Assembly (NCBI RefSeq): GCF_000377705.1
Contig: NZ_KB898623.1
Location: forward strand, 526,684-590,683
Source of the DNA: Salsuginibacillus kocurii DSM 18087
Lineage (GTDB): Bacteria; Bacillota; Bacilli; Bacillales; Marinococcaceae
DNA length: 64,000 nucleotides
Direction of reading: 5' to 3'
In this document: positions 18,601 to 25,897 of the stretch, in pieces
Layout: every line of letters starts with the position of its first letter
Numbering within the stretch: position 1 is the first letter of the stretch
The notes under the pieces: generated by a model
Databases searched by the model: none
The model's input: only the letters and a program-made list of their open reading frames with translations
What the model was told of the DNA's origin: nothing
Program-made: the position numbers and the translations under genes

Positions 18601-18848
18601 GTATCCTCTTTCTCTAATTCTTGGATAAGTTCATTACCAACCTGTATGCTCTCTTCATTGATGTTTATCCCTTCATCTTCATTTACAACCGCTACTGGTA
18701 AATTCTCAGTTTGGGCATACGGGTCCCAAAACGCCCATAACAATAACGCCCCATATAAGAAAGGAATGAGACAAACACCTATTACAGGAACGAGCAATTT
18801 ACGATTCTTTACTGTTTCTCTCCATTCACGAATAACCCCTTGAAACAT
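15699..18848 (-). CDS. yhgE: YhgE/Pip-family membrane protein, very long form
   Basis: 1049 residues. One N-terminal helix (about 19-40) with the conserved LLLWAFWDPY and LPVAVVNEDEG segments. Then about 800 extracellular, coiled-coil-rich residues with G..EL..GS..L..G heptad-like repeats at both ends. Then about five C-terminal helices beginning near residue 856 (YGFGLTPYFLSLGLYVGAL). This is the architecture of YhgE and the phage-infection protein Pip; the membrane part resembles ABC-2-type permeases. B. subtilis YhgE, as I recall, is about 775 residues, so the middle is expanded here. The TetR gene upstream reproduces the yhgD-yhgE pairing. Confidence 0.85.
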   Translation of the reverse strand: MFQGVIREWRETVKNRKLLVPVIGVCLIPFLYGALLLWAFWDPYAQTENLPVAVVNEDEGININEESIQVGNELIQELEKEDTFDWQSVDRAQAEEGLEDHSFYFAVFIEEEFSEQATEVLTTDPEKAKLTYSLQPGYNFVAAQVGEQAVTELEQELERALISTYAAMAFEQLDDGENDLAYAVEGAGEVAAGSRELERGANEIEGHLDTLTHELMALYQGAGKGSEGNAELLGGANELKHGSGRLVESSEQVATQLEAALPFFQNRAEDALAQANQMERKLEALPSQFKAVYEEEEKRWNEVKGAITYQEQKLANRWEKGWDQIDAYIKAVEEEALTAADGRFAEQLDYKTGTLSSNETMNQVAEYENEVKEMITELKRLNEKWHEELESFRNFNNKETLANEWKDWIASTDEWIDATLVRLEGWDQESLNRTEGNFKKWHDDVKHQWAVLNEEVNQWDEKFRQQRPNWEKVETSDSHIHQQTESLQQELEALRDNVEGDEAEKVDAFYERALDHLEAIDGELDERKRLTEEERATDGGSKEAWEEHYTRIQDVELPAMPEDHRNVEPHIDTNEQVETLMEFQEQMNALAAVPDETVADQSTHELDFTALEELYHQQQEQLVSLEESFSSTMWKKANVEQNTNSNATPKGNDIESTQRQELVTTRADHASTYLQAVKEEVERELAAEKEQLQTTIQKREEAAKNELDYLFGKYHPQVIEGTHQLQTLQTTGREVVNQSEQLPEYATRLQSVALQLHQGHQDLQSGVLELHDAWNSIEDAGNDLVSGANDIHEGSVELEEGLLELSHGSRELEEGLTEGKQALADLERGEEVEKKIAAPVESSEMKEQEIPNYGFGLTPYFLSLGLYVGALTLSIVFPFRDPLGAPSSALNWFSGKLGFIISIGAAQALIIILTMLFGIGLEVESIWRFVVFTLLTSFTFMTIVHTLITWLGDPGRFIAIILLILQLGASAGTFPIELVPEPLQMLHPFLPMTYAVLGFRSVIALGDWSVFLQSSLILLGISFIFMMLSYLYCYLRQRQYKNSEREEIA

Positions 18849-18883
18849 ATTATTTTCTCCCTTTTATATTTGTCATTGACTTA

Positions 18884-18908
18884 TTGACCAAATAAGTTTT
18901 TTGGTCAA
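18884..18908 (-). promoter_or_regulatory. Candidate operator in front of the yhgE-like gene
   Basis: Inverted repeat TTGACCAAA/TTTGGTCAA with a 7-bp centre, 36 bp before the yhgE start and downstream of the tetR terminator. The sequence differs from the palindrome in front of tetR itself. Confidence 0.5.
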
Positions 18909-18916
18909 AATCTCTT

Positions 18917-18943
18917 AAAAAAGAAGTTCGGCTTCAACCGAAC
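18917..18943 (-). terminator. Terminator of the tetR gene
   Basis: GTTCGG/CCGAAC stem with a 6-nt loop, followed on the minus strand by TTCTTTTTT. It separates tetR from the yhgE-like gene. Confidence 0.75.
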
Positions 18944-18949
18944 AATTGG

Positions 18950-19537
18950 TTACTTTTTTAAACCATCTAACATATACAGGCGAAAAGAAGCTGCAATTTC
19001 ATCTCGCGATAATGGTTCTCTACGTTCTTCCCAATCAGAAACGAGTGCCGTATACATTTTAAACATGATAAAAGCTGTTAATTTCGTGTCGCATGGTTTA
19101 ATTAGATTTTGTTCAAGCAACCGCTCTACCCGCTTTTGTATTAACGAGACGGTTTGTTCTTCTAAAAACGAAAGACCTTCTTCTGCTTTTTTAGTACCTA
19201 CCTCTTTTACTTCTTGAACTAATTTTAAAATCAGGTGGTGATCATTTCGAAATTGAAGCATCTCAAATAATACATTTTGTAAATTTTCCTCTGGAGAAAG
19301 TCCAGGAATGGTTGCTTTTTCAGCCACGCGGTCCATCTCTTCTATCATTTGTTGCAAAATAAACATAAAAAGTTCTTCTTTGTTCTTGAATTCATTATAA
19401 ACGCTTCCTTTTGAAACATCAGCCCGTTTGGCAATTTGGTCCATTGTAGTGCCTTTATATCCAAAGGCATCAAAGGAAGTCCGGGCAGCGTTCACAATCA
19501 TGCGAAATCGCTCAGGATCAATGGCCTGTGTCTTCAT
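18950..19537 (-). CDS. yhgD: TetR-family repressor, YhgD-like
   Basis: 195 residues. TetR-N helix-turn-helix at about 15-60 (DAFGYKGTTMDQIAKRADVSKGSVYNEFKNKEEL, split here only by description). The C-terminal ligand-binding part is all-helical. ATG at 19537 is used, behind AGAGGGG. Its own promoter region carries a perfect palindrome. By position it most likely represses itself and the long YhgE-like membrane protein downstream. Confidence 0.85.
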   Translation of the reverse strand: MKTQAIDPERFRMIVNAARTSFDAFGYKGTTMDQIAKRADVSKGSVYNEFKNKEELFMFILQQMIEEMDRVAEKATIPGLSPEENLQNVLFEMLQFRNDHHLILKLVQEVKEVGTKKAEEGLSFLEEQTVSLIQKRVERLLEQNLIKPCDTKLTAFIMFKMYTALVSDWEERREPLSRDEIAASFRLYMLDGLKK

Positions 19538-19565
19538 AGCAGCCACCCCTCTTGGGAAAATAAAA

Positions 19566-19588
19566 TGACTATAATTAAATTATAGTCA
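19566..19588 (-). promoter_or_regulatory. Perfect palindromic operator upstream of yhgD
   Basis: TGACTATAATT-A-AATTATAGTCA, 11-bp arms around one base, 29 bp before the tetR start. It contains TATAAT on the minus strand, so a bound dimer would cover the -10 region. Typical of TetR autorepression. Confidence 0.7.
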
Positions 19589-19723
19589 AAAAGGCACTCA
19601 ATTTCTAGCGGCAATTATTTTTTCTTTATAGAAGTGTTAACTGTACTAGATAGGTTCCATAATAAAAAGGGCTAACGAAAGCTCTTCTTGGCCTAATTAC
19701 ACGCTAGAACGTTACTCTGAAGA

Positions 19724-20131
19724 TTATTCTTCTGATATGTTTAGTTGGGGGTGGAATACAATGATAGCAAATAAAAAGAAACTAAGCGCTAGTACACTCC
19801 CACCGACAATATAAAAAATTAGATAGACAACATCTGGAATCCCACCTGGCTGAAAATAATGGAGGTACATACCTAGAGTTAATCCAATTGACCCCAAGGC
19901 CCCGGTCCAGGCTTGTGAATTTGCAAGTTTAGAAGATTTCGGTATTGAAAAGACTTTATAAAACACGGCAAAGGCAAATAAAGATAGCCAGCCGACAACG
20001 AGAATATGAGCATGAATGGGTGAAAGGGAAGGTGAACCAGCTCCAGCCATATGTGAACCCATAATCACACCTATTACAGCAAACACTGCAGAAAACTTTA
20101 ATAGTAAGCGAGTTCTATCCATTAACGACAC
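19724..20131 (-). CDS. Small four-helix protein resembling heme-copper oxidase subunit I
   Basis: 135 residues with four membrane helices. Histidines H27, H40, H42 and H91 lie in or near helix ends; SPIHAHILVVGW resembles the histidine motif of cbb3/nitric-oxide-reductase subunit I helices, and the LGMYLHYF segment supplies another potential ligand. It is far too short to be a catalytic subunit I (about 450 residues or more). Related short proteins exist in Bacillaceae but I know no characterised function. Possible roles are heme binding, oxidase assembly or NO/O2 sensing, all inferred. No oxidase genes flank it. Confidence 0.6.
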   Translation of the reverse strand: MSLMDRTRLLLKFSAVFAVIGVIMGSHMAGAGSPSLSPIHAHILVVGWLSLFAFAVFYKVFSIPKSSKLANSQAWTGALGSIGLTLGMYLHYFQPGGIPDVVYLIFYIVGGSVLALSFFLFAIIVFHPQLNISEE

Positions 20132-20220
20132 TCCTCATTCCAACATCGTAAATATTAATAAACCGAAAATATTATTGCACACTTAACCTAGGAGTTCAAT
20201 TTTTAACTCTTTTTATCATT

Positions 20221-20273
20221 ACGTTAACCTCGTTCGATATTTAGTTGACAATGTATCTTTATTTTTCTATGAT
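20221..20273 (+). promoter_or_regulatory. bioY promoter with candidate BirA operator
   Basis: TTGACA (20245-20250), 17-bp spacer, TATGAT (20268-20273). Overlapping the -35 is ACGTTAAC-N15-GTTGACAA (20221-20251), which matches 13 of 16 positions of the Bacillus BirA consensus TTGTTAAC-N14/15-GTTAACAA. Biotin-dependent repression of the downstream transporter gene is inferred from this and from the gene's identity. Confidence 0.7.
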
Positions 20274-20301
20274 AAATAAAGATATAATAGGAGGTGATGA
20301 C

Positions 20302-20904
20302 TTGCGTTTACGTCCTCTTGAGATGATGCTTGCAGCAACTTTCGCTGCTCTAATGGCAGTTGGCGGCAATATTACGATGATTGCTCCTTTTCTTGTCGTG
20401 GGAGATGTACCCATTACATTTCAACCTTTTGTAGCCATATTGGCAGGAGCTGTTCTAGGAAGTCGACTAGGAGCATTATCAATGGTCATTTATGCTCTTG
20501 TAGGCCTTACAGGAGTTCCTGTGTTTGCCCAATTTAGTGGTGGGCTTGGCTCTATTGTTTCACCGACCTTCGGCTTTATTATTTCTTTTATAATTATGGC
20601 GTACGTAGTCGGAAAGATCATTGAATTACGGCCTGGACCCTCATATGGCACGTATCTTTTGGCTGCATTTTCTGGCTTAGCCATAAACTACTTAGTCGGA
20701 ACAAATTTGATGTACTTTTCTTATATGTTTGTTGCCGAAGCCCCTGAAGGATTCTCTTATCCTTATGTATGGATTATAATGGCTGCCCCTTTTGTAAAAG
20801 ATGTAGTCTTTACAGCACTGGCTGCCTCTACTGCCCCAAAACTTGCCCGTATGGTGAAACAACCGAATCATCGAACGGGTTCTTCGCAGCCCAAAGCATC
20901 ATAA
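20302..20904 (+). CDS. bioY: Biotin transporter S component BioY
   Basis: 200 residues, six helices. The BioY signature is clear: VGDVPITFQPF near residues 37-47, then LAGAVLGSRLGALSM and the YALVGLTGVPVFA...GPTFGF-like segment. BioY binds biotin and works alone or with the shared ECF energizing module. Start is TTG at 20302, with GGAGGTGAT ending 3 nt before; the upstream ATG at 20245-region frames lie before this site and would put the promoter inside the gene. No bio synthesis genes are next to it. Confidence 0.9.
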   Translation: MRLRPLEMMLAATFAALMAVGGNITMIAPFLVVGDVPITFQPFVAILAGAVLGSRLGALSMVIYALVGLTGVPVFAQFSGGLGSIVSPTFGFIISFIIMAYVVGKIIELRPGPSYGTYLLAAFSGLAINYLVGTNLMYFSYMFVAEAPEGFSYPYVWIIMAAPFVKDVVFTALAASTAPKLARMVKQPNHRTGSSQPKAS

Positions 20905-20927
20905 CAAATTAATTATTTTAGTTTTAG

Positions 20928-21049
20928 GCTCTTTGTTGAAATGTGAAAACGTAGCGCATGCGGCGATTTCTACGTGACAGAAGGGGCCTATCCGCGGTAA
21001 ACATCTGCCAAATGCACAGCATAAACCAACAATGTTGTTTCACAGAGCC
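20928..21049. repeat. Possible miniature inverted-repeat remnant
   Basis: About 122 bp bounded by GGCTCTTTGTTGAAA on the left and, on the other strand, GGCTCTGTGAAAC on the right. GGCTCT-type ends recall ISL3-family termini. The interior carries no coding frame. The ends match only imperfectly, and no target duplication was confirmed. Confidence 0.3.
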
Positions 21050-21061
21050 TTGTTTTAAAAC

Positions 21062-21087
21062 AAAAACGCCGGTTCCCCGGCGTTTTT
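21062..21087. terminator. Bidirectional terminator, bioY and TRAP operon
   Basis: AAAACGCCGG-TTCC-CCGGCGTTTT hairpin with A and T runs on both sides. Confidence 0.9.
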
Positions 21088-21095
21088 GTATGTGT

Positions 21096-22181
21096 TTAGC
21101 TCATTTCTTCAATTTCTTCTTCAAGCATATCAAGAATCATGCCCGCGTCATCGCCTTCTTCTTCACGGAAGAATTCACGTACAGGCTCTGCCAACTCGCG
21201 GAATTCATCGCGTTCTTCCTCAGAAAGCTCAATGACTTCTGTTGGGTATTCCTCGTTCTCTTCAATTTCTTCTAAGTGCGATTCGTTCAATTCTTCCTGA
21301 AGTTCAAAGGCGACATCCTGCATTTCTTCAACAGTTTCTTCAATCATCTCTTGCAGATCTTCATCCAAGCTATCAAACCAATCATTGTTCACTGAGGTAG
21401 TAGCTACATAATTGTTATGATCTGAAATAATCAAATAATCTTGTACCTCGTGGAACGAAGCATCCTCAATGAAGAAAATTGGGTTTTCTTGACCTTCAAC
21501 TTGCCCTTGCTCTAGACCTGTATAAAGATCACCCCAACTCATTGGTGTAGGATTAGCACCATATGCTTCATAAGACTCTAACATAAGTGGAGATTCCTGG
21601 GTACGCATCAAAAATCCGTCAAAATCGTCTGGTGAAGTGAGTTCTGTATTGGAAGTCCAGGCCATAGCACCTTCAGTCCAGAAAGAAAGAGGTGTAAATC
21701 CTTGCTCTTCATAATTGGAACGAAGGTGTTCGTTAATTGCTTCACTTTCTGTCAAAATTTCTTGTACGGTCTCTTGATCATTTGGGAAAAGATAATGCAA
21801 AGAGAACACTTGTGCTTCGGGTACAATTGGACCTGTAAAACCGGGAGATACAATGCCCATCTCGACTTGACCGGTTTGAAGCTGTTCAAGCTGGTCTACT
21901 TCATCCCCTAAGCCGCCAAATTCGTGAACATTAACTTCAATGCTTCCCTCTGATTTTTCTTCAAGCCGTTCAGCAAATTCAAGACCATATTCATGCTGAA
22001 CTTGTCCTGGCGTCTCTTCAGTAATAAAATCCCATTCATGCTCTACTTCAGCACCGTCATCTCCATTATCACCGTCATCATCACCAGCTTCTTCATCGCC
22101 ATTACCTCCACATGCTGTTAAAGCAGCTGCTGCGAACACGGCCGTGCTGGCACCAAATAATGATTTTTTCCACTTCTTCAT
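21096..22181 (-). CDS. dctP: TRAP transporter solute-binding lipoprotein (DctP family)
   Basis: 361 residues. A basic N-terminus, hydrophobic stretch and lipobox LTAC with Cys24 indicate lipid anchoring outside the membrane. A low-complexity Gly/Asp/Glu linker (25-45) follows, then the DctP fold, including the MRTQESP segment near the family's carboxylate-binding arginine. The mature part is strongly acidic, as expected for an exported protein of a salt-adapted cell. Third gene of the operon, 51 bp after dctM. The substrate is probably a small organic acid but is not determinable. Confidence 0.9.
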   Translation of the reverse strand: MKKWKKSLFGASTAVFAAAALTACGGNGDEEAGDDDGDNGDDGAEVEHEWDFITEETPGQVQHEYGLEFAERLEEKSEGSIEVNVHEFGGLGDEVDQLEQLQTGQVEMGIVSPGFTGPIVPEAQVFSLHYLFPNDQETVQEILTESEAINEHLRSNYEEQGFTPLSFWTEGAMAWTSNTELTSPDDFDGFLMRTQESPLMLESYEAYGANPTPMSWGDLYTGLEQGQVEGQENPIFFIEDASFHEVQDYLIISDHNNYVATTSVNNDWFDSLDEDLQEMIEETVEEMQDVAFELQEELNESHLEEIEENEEYPTEVIELSEEERDEFRELAEPVREFFREEEGDDAGMILDMLEEEIEEMS

Positions 22182-22232
22182 GAATTGTTACCCCCTATTT
22201 TATAATGCACAAATAATCTATTTCCAACTTTT

Positions 22233-23507
22233 CTAAAACGGCAAGTACCGATAGAAAAGGGAAATCTCTTCAAAAACAATTACAAGAATTGATACAATCA
22301 CCATGATAATAATGAATGGCGGTGTACCACGAATAACGTCTAGATACGAGCGGTTAAATACTGCACTAGCAGTAAATATATCCACACCAAATGGTGGTGT
22401 AGCAGAACCAAGAGCTGCCTGGAAGACAACAACTACCCCCATATGAATTGGATCTACACCTGCCTGCTCAGCTACAGGCACAAAGATTGGTGTTAAAATC
22501 ATAATCACGACAATTGGGTCAACAAACATGCAGCCAATAAAGAAGAAAATGGCAACCATAAATAAGACATACAGGGCAGTTGGGTCACCGCCAAAGAAAG
22601 TATCTACGATCATTTGCGGCAAGCCAGCTACATTGATTGCCCAAGCAAATGCCTGACCAGATGCAACTAAAATAAAAACAGCTGATGTAACCAGCCCTGT
22701 CGATAGGGCAATACTCGGAATACGGAATATAGACATCGAACGAAAAATAAGTAATTCCAAAATTAAAGCATACAATACGGAAATCCCTGCAGCTTCAATT
22801 GGCGTGAATACTCCTCCGTATATTCCACCTACGATAATTACTGGAAACCCGAGTGGAAAAAGAGCTTTCCAAGTAATATTTAATCGATTCTTCCACAGCA
22901 CTTTATCGGCTAACGGTATATCAAAAACGCGAGCATGTATGTACGCATATCCCGCAAAACAGAGAAATACAAGCACACCCGGACCAATGCCGGCTAAAAA
23001 CAACTGACCGACTGAAGCATTTGCAAATAAGGCATAAATAATGAAACCGATACTTGGTGGAATAAGCAAAGCGACATCACTGGCATTTATAATGAGAGCC
23101 AGGGCGGTTGAGTCTTTATACCCGACGCGAAGCAGCCGCTCCCGCATCGGCTTACCAATTGCCACAACCGTAGCCTGTGTCGAACCTGAGATTGAACCGA
23201 ATAATGTACAAGCAGCCGCCGTTGTAATGGCATAACCGCCTCTTAAATGTCCAACGAATGCTCCTACAAAATCGAGCAAACGCTCAGATGTTCTTCCTGA
23301 AGTCATAATATCCGCTGCGAAGATAAAAAGCGGGACAGCAAATAAGACCTCTGATGAAATTCCCCCGATCATTTGCTGGGTCATAATGTAAGGATCTTGC
23401 GGCAAGAAAAAAATAGCGAGCACAAGAGGGCCTAATACGAGAGGAATCATCATTGGAAACCCTAGTAAAAGAAAGATCACCATAACCAATACGAGTGTTG
23501 TAACCAT
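22233..23507 (-). CDS. dctM: TRAP transporter large permease DctM
   Basis: 424 residues with about 12 helices. Family marks: the LLGFPMMIPL opening, GSISGSTQATVVAIG in the transport core, and DPIVVIMILTPIFVPVA near residue 345. It forms the Na+-coupled transport subunit with DctQ. Starts 19 bp after dctQ, behind GAGAGGATAG. Confidence 0.92.
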   Translation of the reverse strand: MVTTLVLVMVIFLLLGFPMMIPLVLGPLVLAIFFLPQDPYIMTQQMIGGISSEVLFAVPLFIFAADIMTSGRTSERLLDFVGAFVGHLRGGYAITTAAACTLFGSISGSTQATVVAIGKPMRERLLRVGYKDSTALALIINASDVALLIPPSIGFIIYALFANASVGQLFLAGIGPGVLVFLCFAGYAYIHARVFDIPLADKVLWKNRLNITWKALFPLGFPVIIVGGIYGGVFTPIEAAGISVLYALILELLIFRSMSIFRIPSIALSTGLVTSAVFILVASGQAFAWAINVAGLPQMIVDTFFGGDPTALYVLFMVAIFFFIGCMFVDPIVVIMILTPIFVPVAEQAGVDPIHMGVVVVFQAALGSATPPFGVDIFTASAVFNRSYLDVIRGTPPFIIIMVIVSILVIVFEEISLFYRYLPF

Positions 23508-23526
23508 AGGCGACTATCCTCTCTAA

Positions 23527-24108
23527 TTAAATTTTTGGCATTTCTTCTTCCAATTCACCGCGCTGACGGTCCTTTTGTTCCGTCGCAATATATACATCTT
23601 TATTTACTAAGTTCACAATCATATTTCTGATAAACTGCAGTCCACCTAAAAATAAGCCGACCGGAACCGGGGCAACCACCCACCAATAAGGCATTCGGAG
23701 CGCCGTCGTTGTACGGCCTGTTTCATATTGGGACACAACATATTCTATTGAATAGTACGTTAATACAAAAAGCACAAGCGCTGTGCCAAAGGGAATTAAA
23801 ATAGCAAGAGTTTTCCTAATCGGGTAGGGAGCAATATCAAAAAAAGCTGACATCGTTAAATGCCTTCCTTGCCTTGCCACATAACTGACCCCCATAAAAG
23901 TGGCAAAGTATACACACCACAGAGCAATTTCACTCGAAAACGCCCAACTCGTCCCTAATAAATAACGACTGAGCGCGTTGCCAGAAACCATTATGAAAAT
24001 AATGATTATTGCAAAACTTAAGATAAATTCTTCGGTACGCATTAGTAAACGATCTAAAAAACGTAAAACTTTTACGATAGAAGCCCCGATCGCTTTAATC
24101 CCATTCAA
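23527..24108 (-). CDS. dctQ: TRAP transporter small permease DctQ
   Basis: 193 residues, four helices. ALSRYLLGTSWAFSSEIALWC and the MSYVARQGRHLTM-like loop are typical of DctQ. First gene of the Q-M-P operon. I prefer the TTG at 24108, 8 nt after GAGGAG, over the TTG at 24135, which lies before that site; this choice is moderately secure. Confidence 0.85.
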   Translation of the reverse strand: MNGIKAIGASIVKVLRFLDRLLMRTEEFILSFAIIIIFIMVSGNALSRYLLGTSWAFSSEIALWCVYFATFMGVSYVARQGRHLTMSAFFDIAPYPIRKTLAILIPFGTALVLFVLTYYSIEYVVSQYETGRTTTALRMPYWWVVAPVPVGLFLGGLQFIRNMIVNLVNKDVYIATEQKDRQRGELEEEMPKI

Positions 24109-24583
24109 TGTGAAAGCTCCTCTCTTTTTCGACAAGCAAGCTTTATTCTTGTTGCTGAAGGATAGATGTATTTTACTAAAGTCTTTATTCTAAAACAAAT
24201 CTTCTTAAACCTTCTCTAGGACGATATCACCTTCTATGACTAGTTCTTAACTCATTAGTTCCATGAGAAGCTAACAATCCATGGACCTTCAAGCTACAAC
24301 ACCAATTTTCAATAGTGAAAATATTTTATAAAAAACATATTACACCATTAGCCCTTATTACATATAAGGTTATAAGCCCTTTATGTATATATTCAACAAA
24401 TTCAGTACGAATTCCTTTTTTTAGGACGAAACTCTTGAATTTTCTTATCATCAGGTGCATAGCTAGTTTAATTTTACTTGTGATATAATAAGTTTACTTA
24501 AGGCAACTTAAACTATAGTAAATATGCAGCAACTAGGTCTCCTTTATTTATAATTTGCATACAGAAAGGACGTCCGCTCTGGC
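24109..24583. other. Divergent intergenic region, TRAP operon and YuiD-like gene
   Basis: AT-rich, about 475 bp. TGATATAAT at 24481-24489 is a likely extended -10 for the YuiD-like gene. No gene, repeat or convincing hairpin was recognised in the rest. Confidence 0.45.
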
Positions 24584-25063
24584 ATGGAATTGCTTCATAA
24601 CTTTCCTTTAATCATTGCTTTTTCGGCAATACTTATTGCTCAAGGTGTTAAAGTTCCACTGGTCTTTATTGCTGAGAAGAAATGGGATTTAACGCTTGTC
24701 ACGAGTACCGGAGGGATGCCGAGCTCTCATTCTGCAGCTGTGACAGCTTTGGCAACGGCTATTGGGCTGGAACAAGGATTTGACTCCCCCTTATTTGCCA
24801 TTTCCACTATTTTTGCAACGATTGTCATGTTTGATGCTACTGGAGTCAGGCGTCACGCTGGCTATCACGCAACAGTAATTAATCAGCTCGTAGAAGATCT
24901 TAATAAAATGGTCGAAGAAGTAAAATCATGGCCTTCAAAAGAAGAAAGGGAAAAGCGAGAAGAATTAAAAGAATTGTTAGGACACCAACCAATCGAAGTA
25001 TTTTTTGGAGCCCTTTTAGGGATCGCCTTGGCTTGGTCTGCTCACGCATTGCTCATTGTGTAA
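24584..25063 (+). CDS. yuiD: DUF212 / divergent PAP2-like membrane protein, YuiD
   Basis: 159 residues with four hydrophobic segments. The GGMPSSHSAAV motif (residues 43-53) and FDATGVRRHAGYHA (about 87-100) define the DUF212 family, related to acid phosphatase/vanadium haloperoxidase folds. It probably acts on a phosphorylated membrane substrate, but none is established. The Shine-Dalgarno (AGAAAGGA) is farther from the ATG than usual. Confidence 0.88.
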   Translation: MELLHNFPLIIAFSAILIAQGVKVPLVFIAEKKWDLTLVTSTGGMPSSHSAAVTALATAIGLEQGFDSPLFAISTIFATIVMFDATGVRRHAGYHATVINQLVEDLNKMVEEVKSWPSKEEREKREELKELLGHQPIEVFFGALLGIALAWSAHALLIV

Positions 25064-25089
25064 TTCACTTTGCTGGAAGGGGGATAAAT

Positions 25090-25893
25090 GTGCGCCTCAT
25101 ATCACTTTGCCCAAGTAATACCGAACTCATTGCTTATTTAAATTTGACTAATTCCCTCGTGGCAGTCGATGATTTCTCTGACTGGCCTGAAGAAGTTAAT
25201 GAACTACCTAGGTTGGGTCCTGATTTGTCGATTGATATGGATAAGGTTGAAGCATTTCAACCTGACCTCGTACTCGCTTCGCTCAGTGTGCCGGGTATGG
25301 AAAAAAATATAGAAGAACTTGAAAGGAGAGGGCTTTCTTTTATTACTTTTAACCCTCAAAGCCTAGAAGACATTCAGGAGAATTTAAAAAAGCTCGGTTC
25401 AATTACTAACCGAGAAGACCGTGCCAATGAAGTTGTACATTCATTTCAAACGATGGTAACAGCGTATGAAAAACTAGCCCAACGTGTAGAACCGGTCTCC
25501 CTTTATTGGGAATGGTGGCCAAAACCCGTGTTTACGCCAGGGGGGCCAAATTGGCTCACAAAAATCAGCCAGCTTGCCGGCGGCTATAATATATTTCAGC
25601 ACGAGCAAAAGGCAAGTATTAAAACAGATTGGGATACCATACGAGATAAGAACCCAGATCATGTTTGTTTAGCTTGGGTCGGGGTACGCACAGAACAAGT
25701 CAAACCGAAAGTGCTGTATAAACGGCCTGGCTGGTCTGAGCTTGAAGCATTAAATAAGAATCTCGTTCATATTCTCGAAGAACCACTCTATTGCAGACCT
25801 TCCCCACGACTGATGTTAGGATTAAAAAAACTGGCTTACCTCCTCCATCCCACCATTTACCCAAAGAATGATGATACCGATCCTCTTCTGTAG
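25090..25893 (+). CDS. BtuF/TroA-like helical-backbone metal or cobalamin receptor, no signal peptide
   Basis: 267 residues: VRLISLCPSNTELI...LGPDLSIDMDKVEAFQPDLVLAS is the start of the BtuF-type fold (Pfam peripla_BP_2), and the TDWDTIRDKNPDHVCLAW segment belongs to the second lobe. It begins at GTG 25090 behind GGAAGGGGG and lacks a signal peptide or lipobox, so it should be cytosolic, unlike ABC-transporter binding proteins. Frames upstream of the GTG overlap yuiD and look non-coding. No ABC transporter genes are adjacent. Its ligand (cobalamin, haem or another corrinoid) is unknown. Confidence 0.8.
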   Translation: MRLISLCPSNTELIAYLNLTNSLVAVDDFSDWPEEVNELPRLGPDLSIDMDKVEAFQPDLVLASLSVPGMEKNIEELERRGLSFITFNPQSLEDIQENLKKLGSITNREDRANEVVHSFQTMVTAYEKLAQRVEPVSLYWEWWPKPVFTPGGPNWLTKISQLAGGYNIFQHEQKASIKTDWDTIRDKNPDHVCLAWVGVRTEQVKPKVLYKRPGWSELEALNKNLVHILEEPLYCRPSPRLMLGLKKLAYLLHPTIYPKNDDTDPLL

Positions 25894-25897
25894 GACT

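Noticed and set aside
24928-25089. Upstream extension of the BtuF-like gene inside yuiD
   Set aside because: The extra 54 residues are basic, unlike the fold start, and a good ribosome-binding site precedes GTG 25090.
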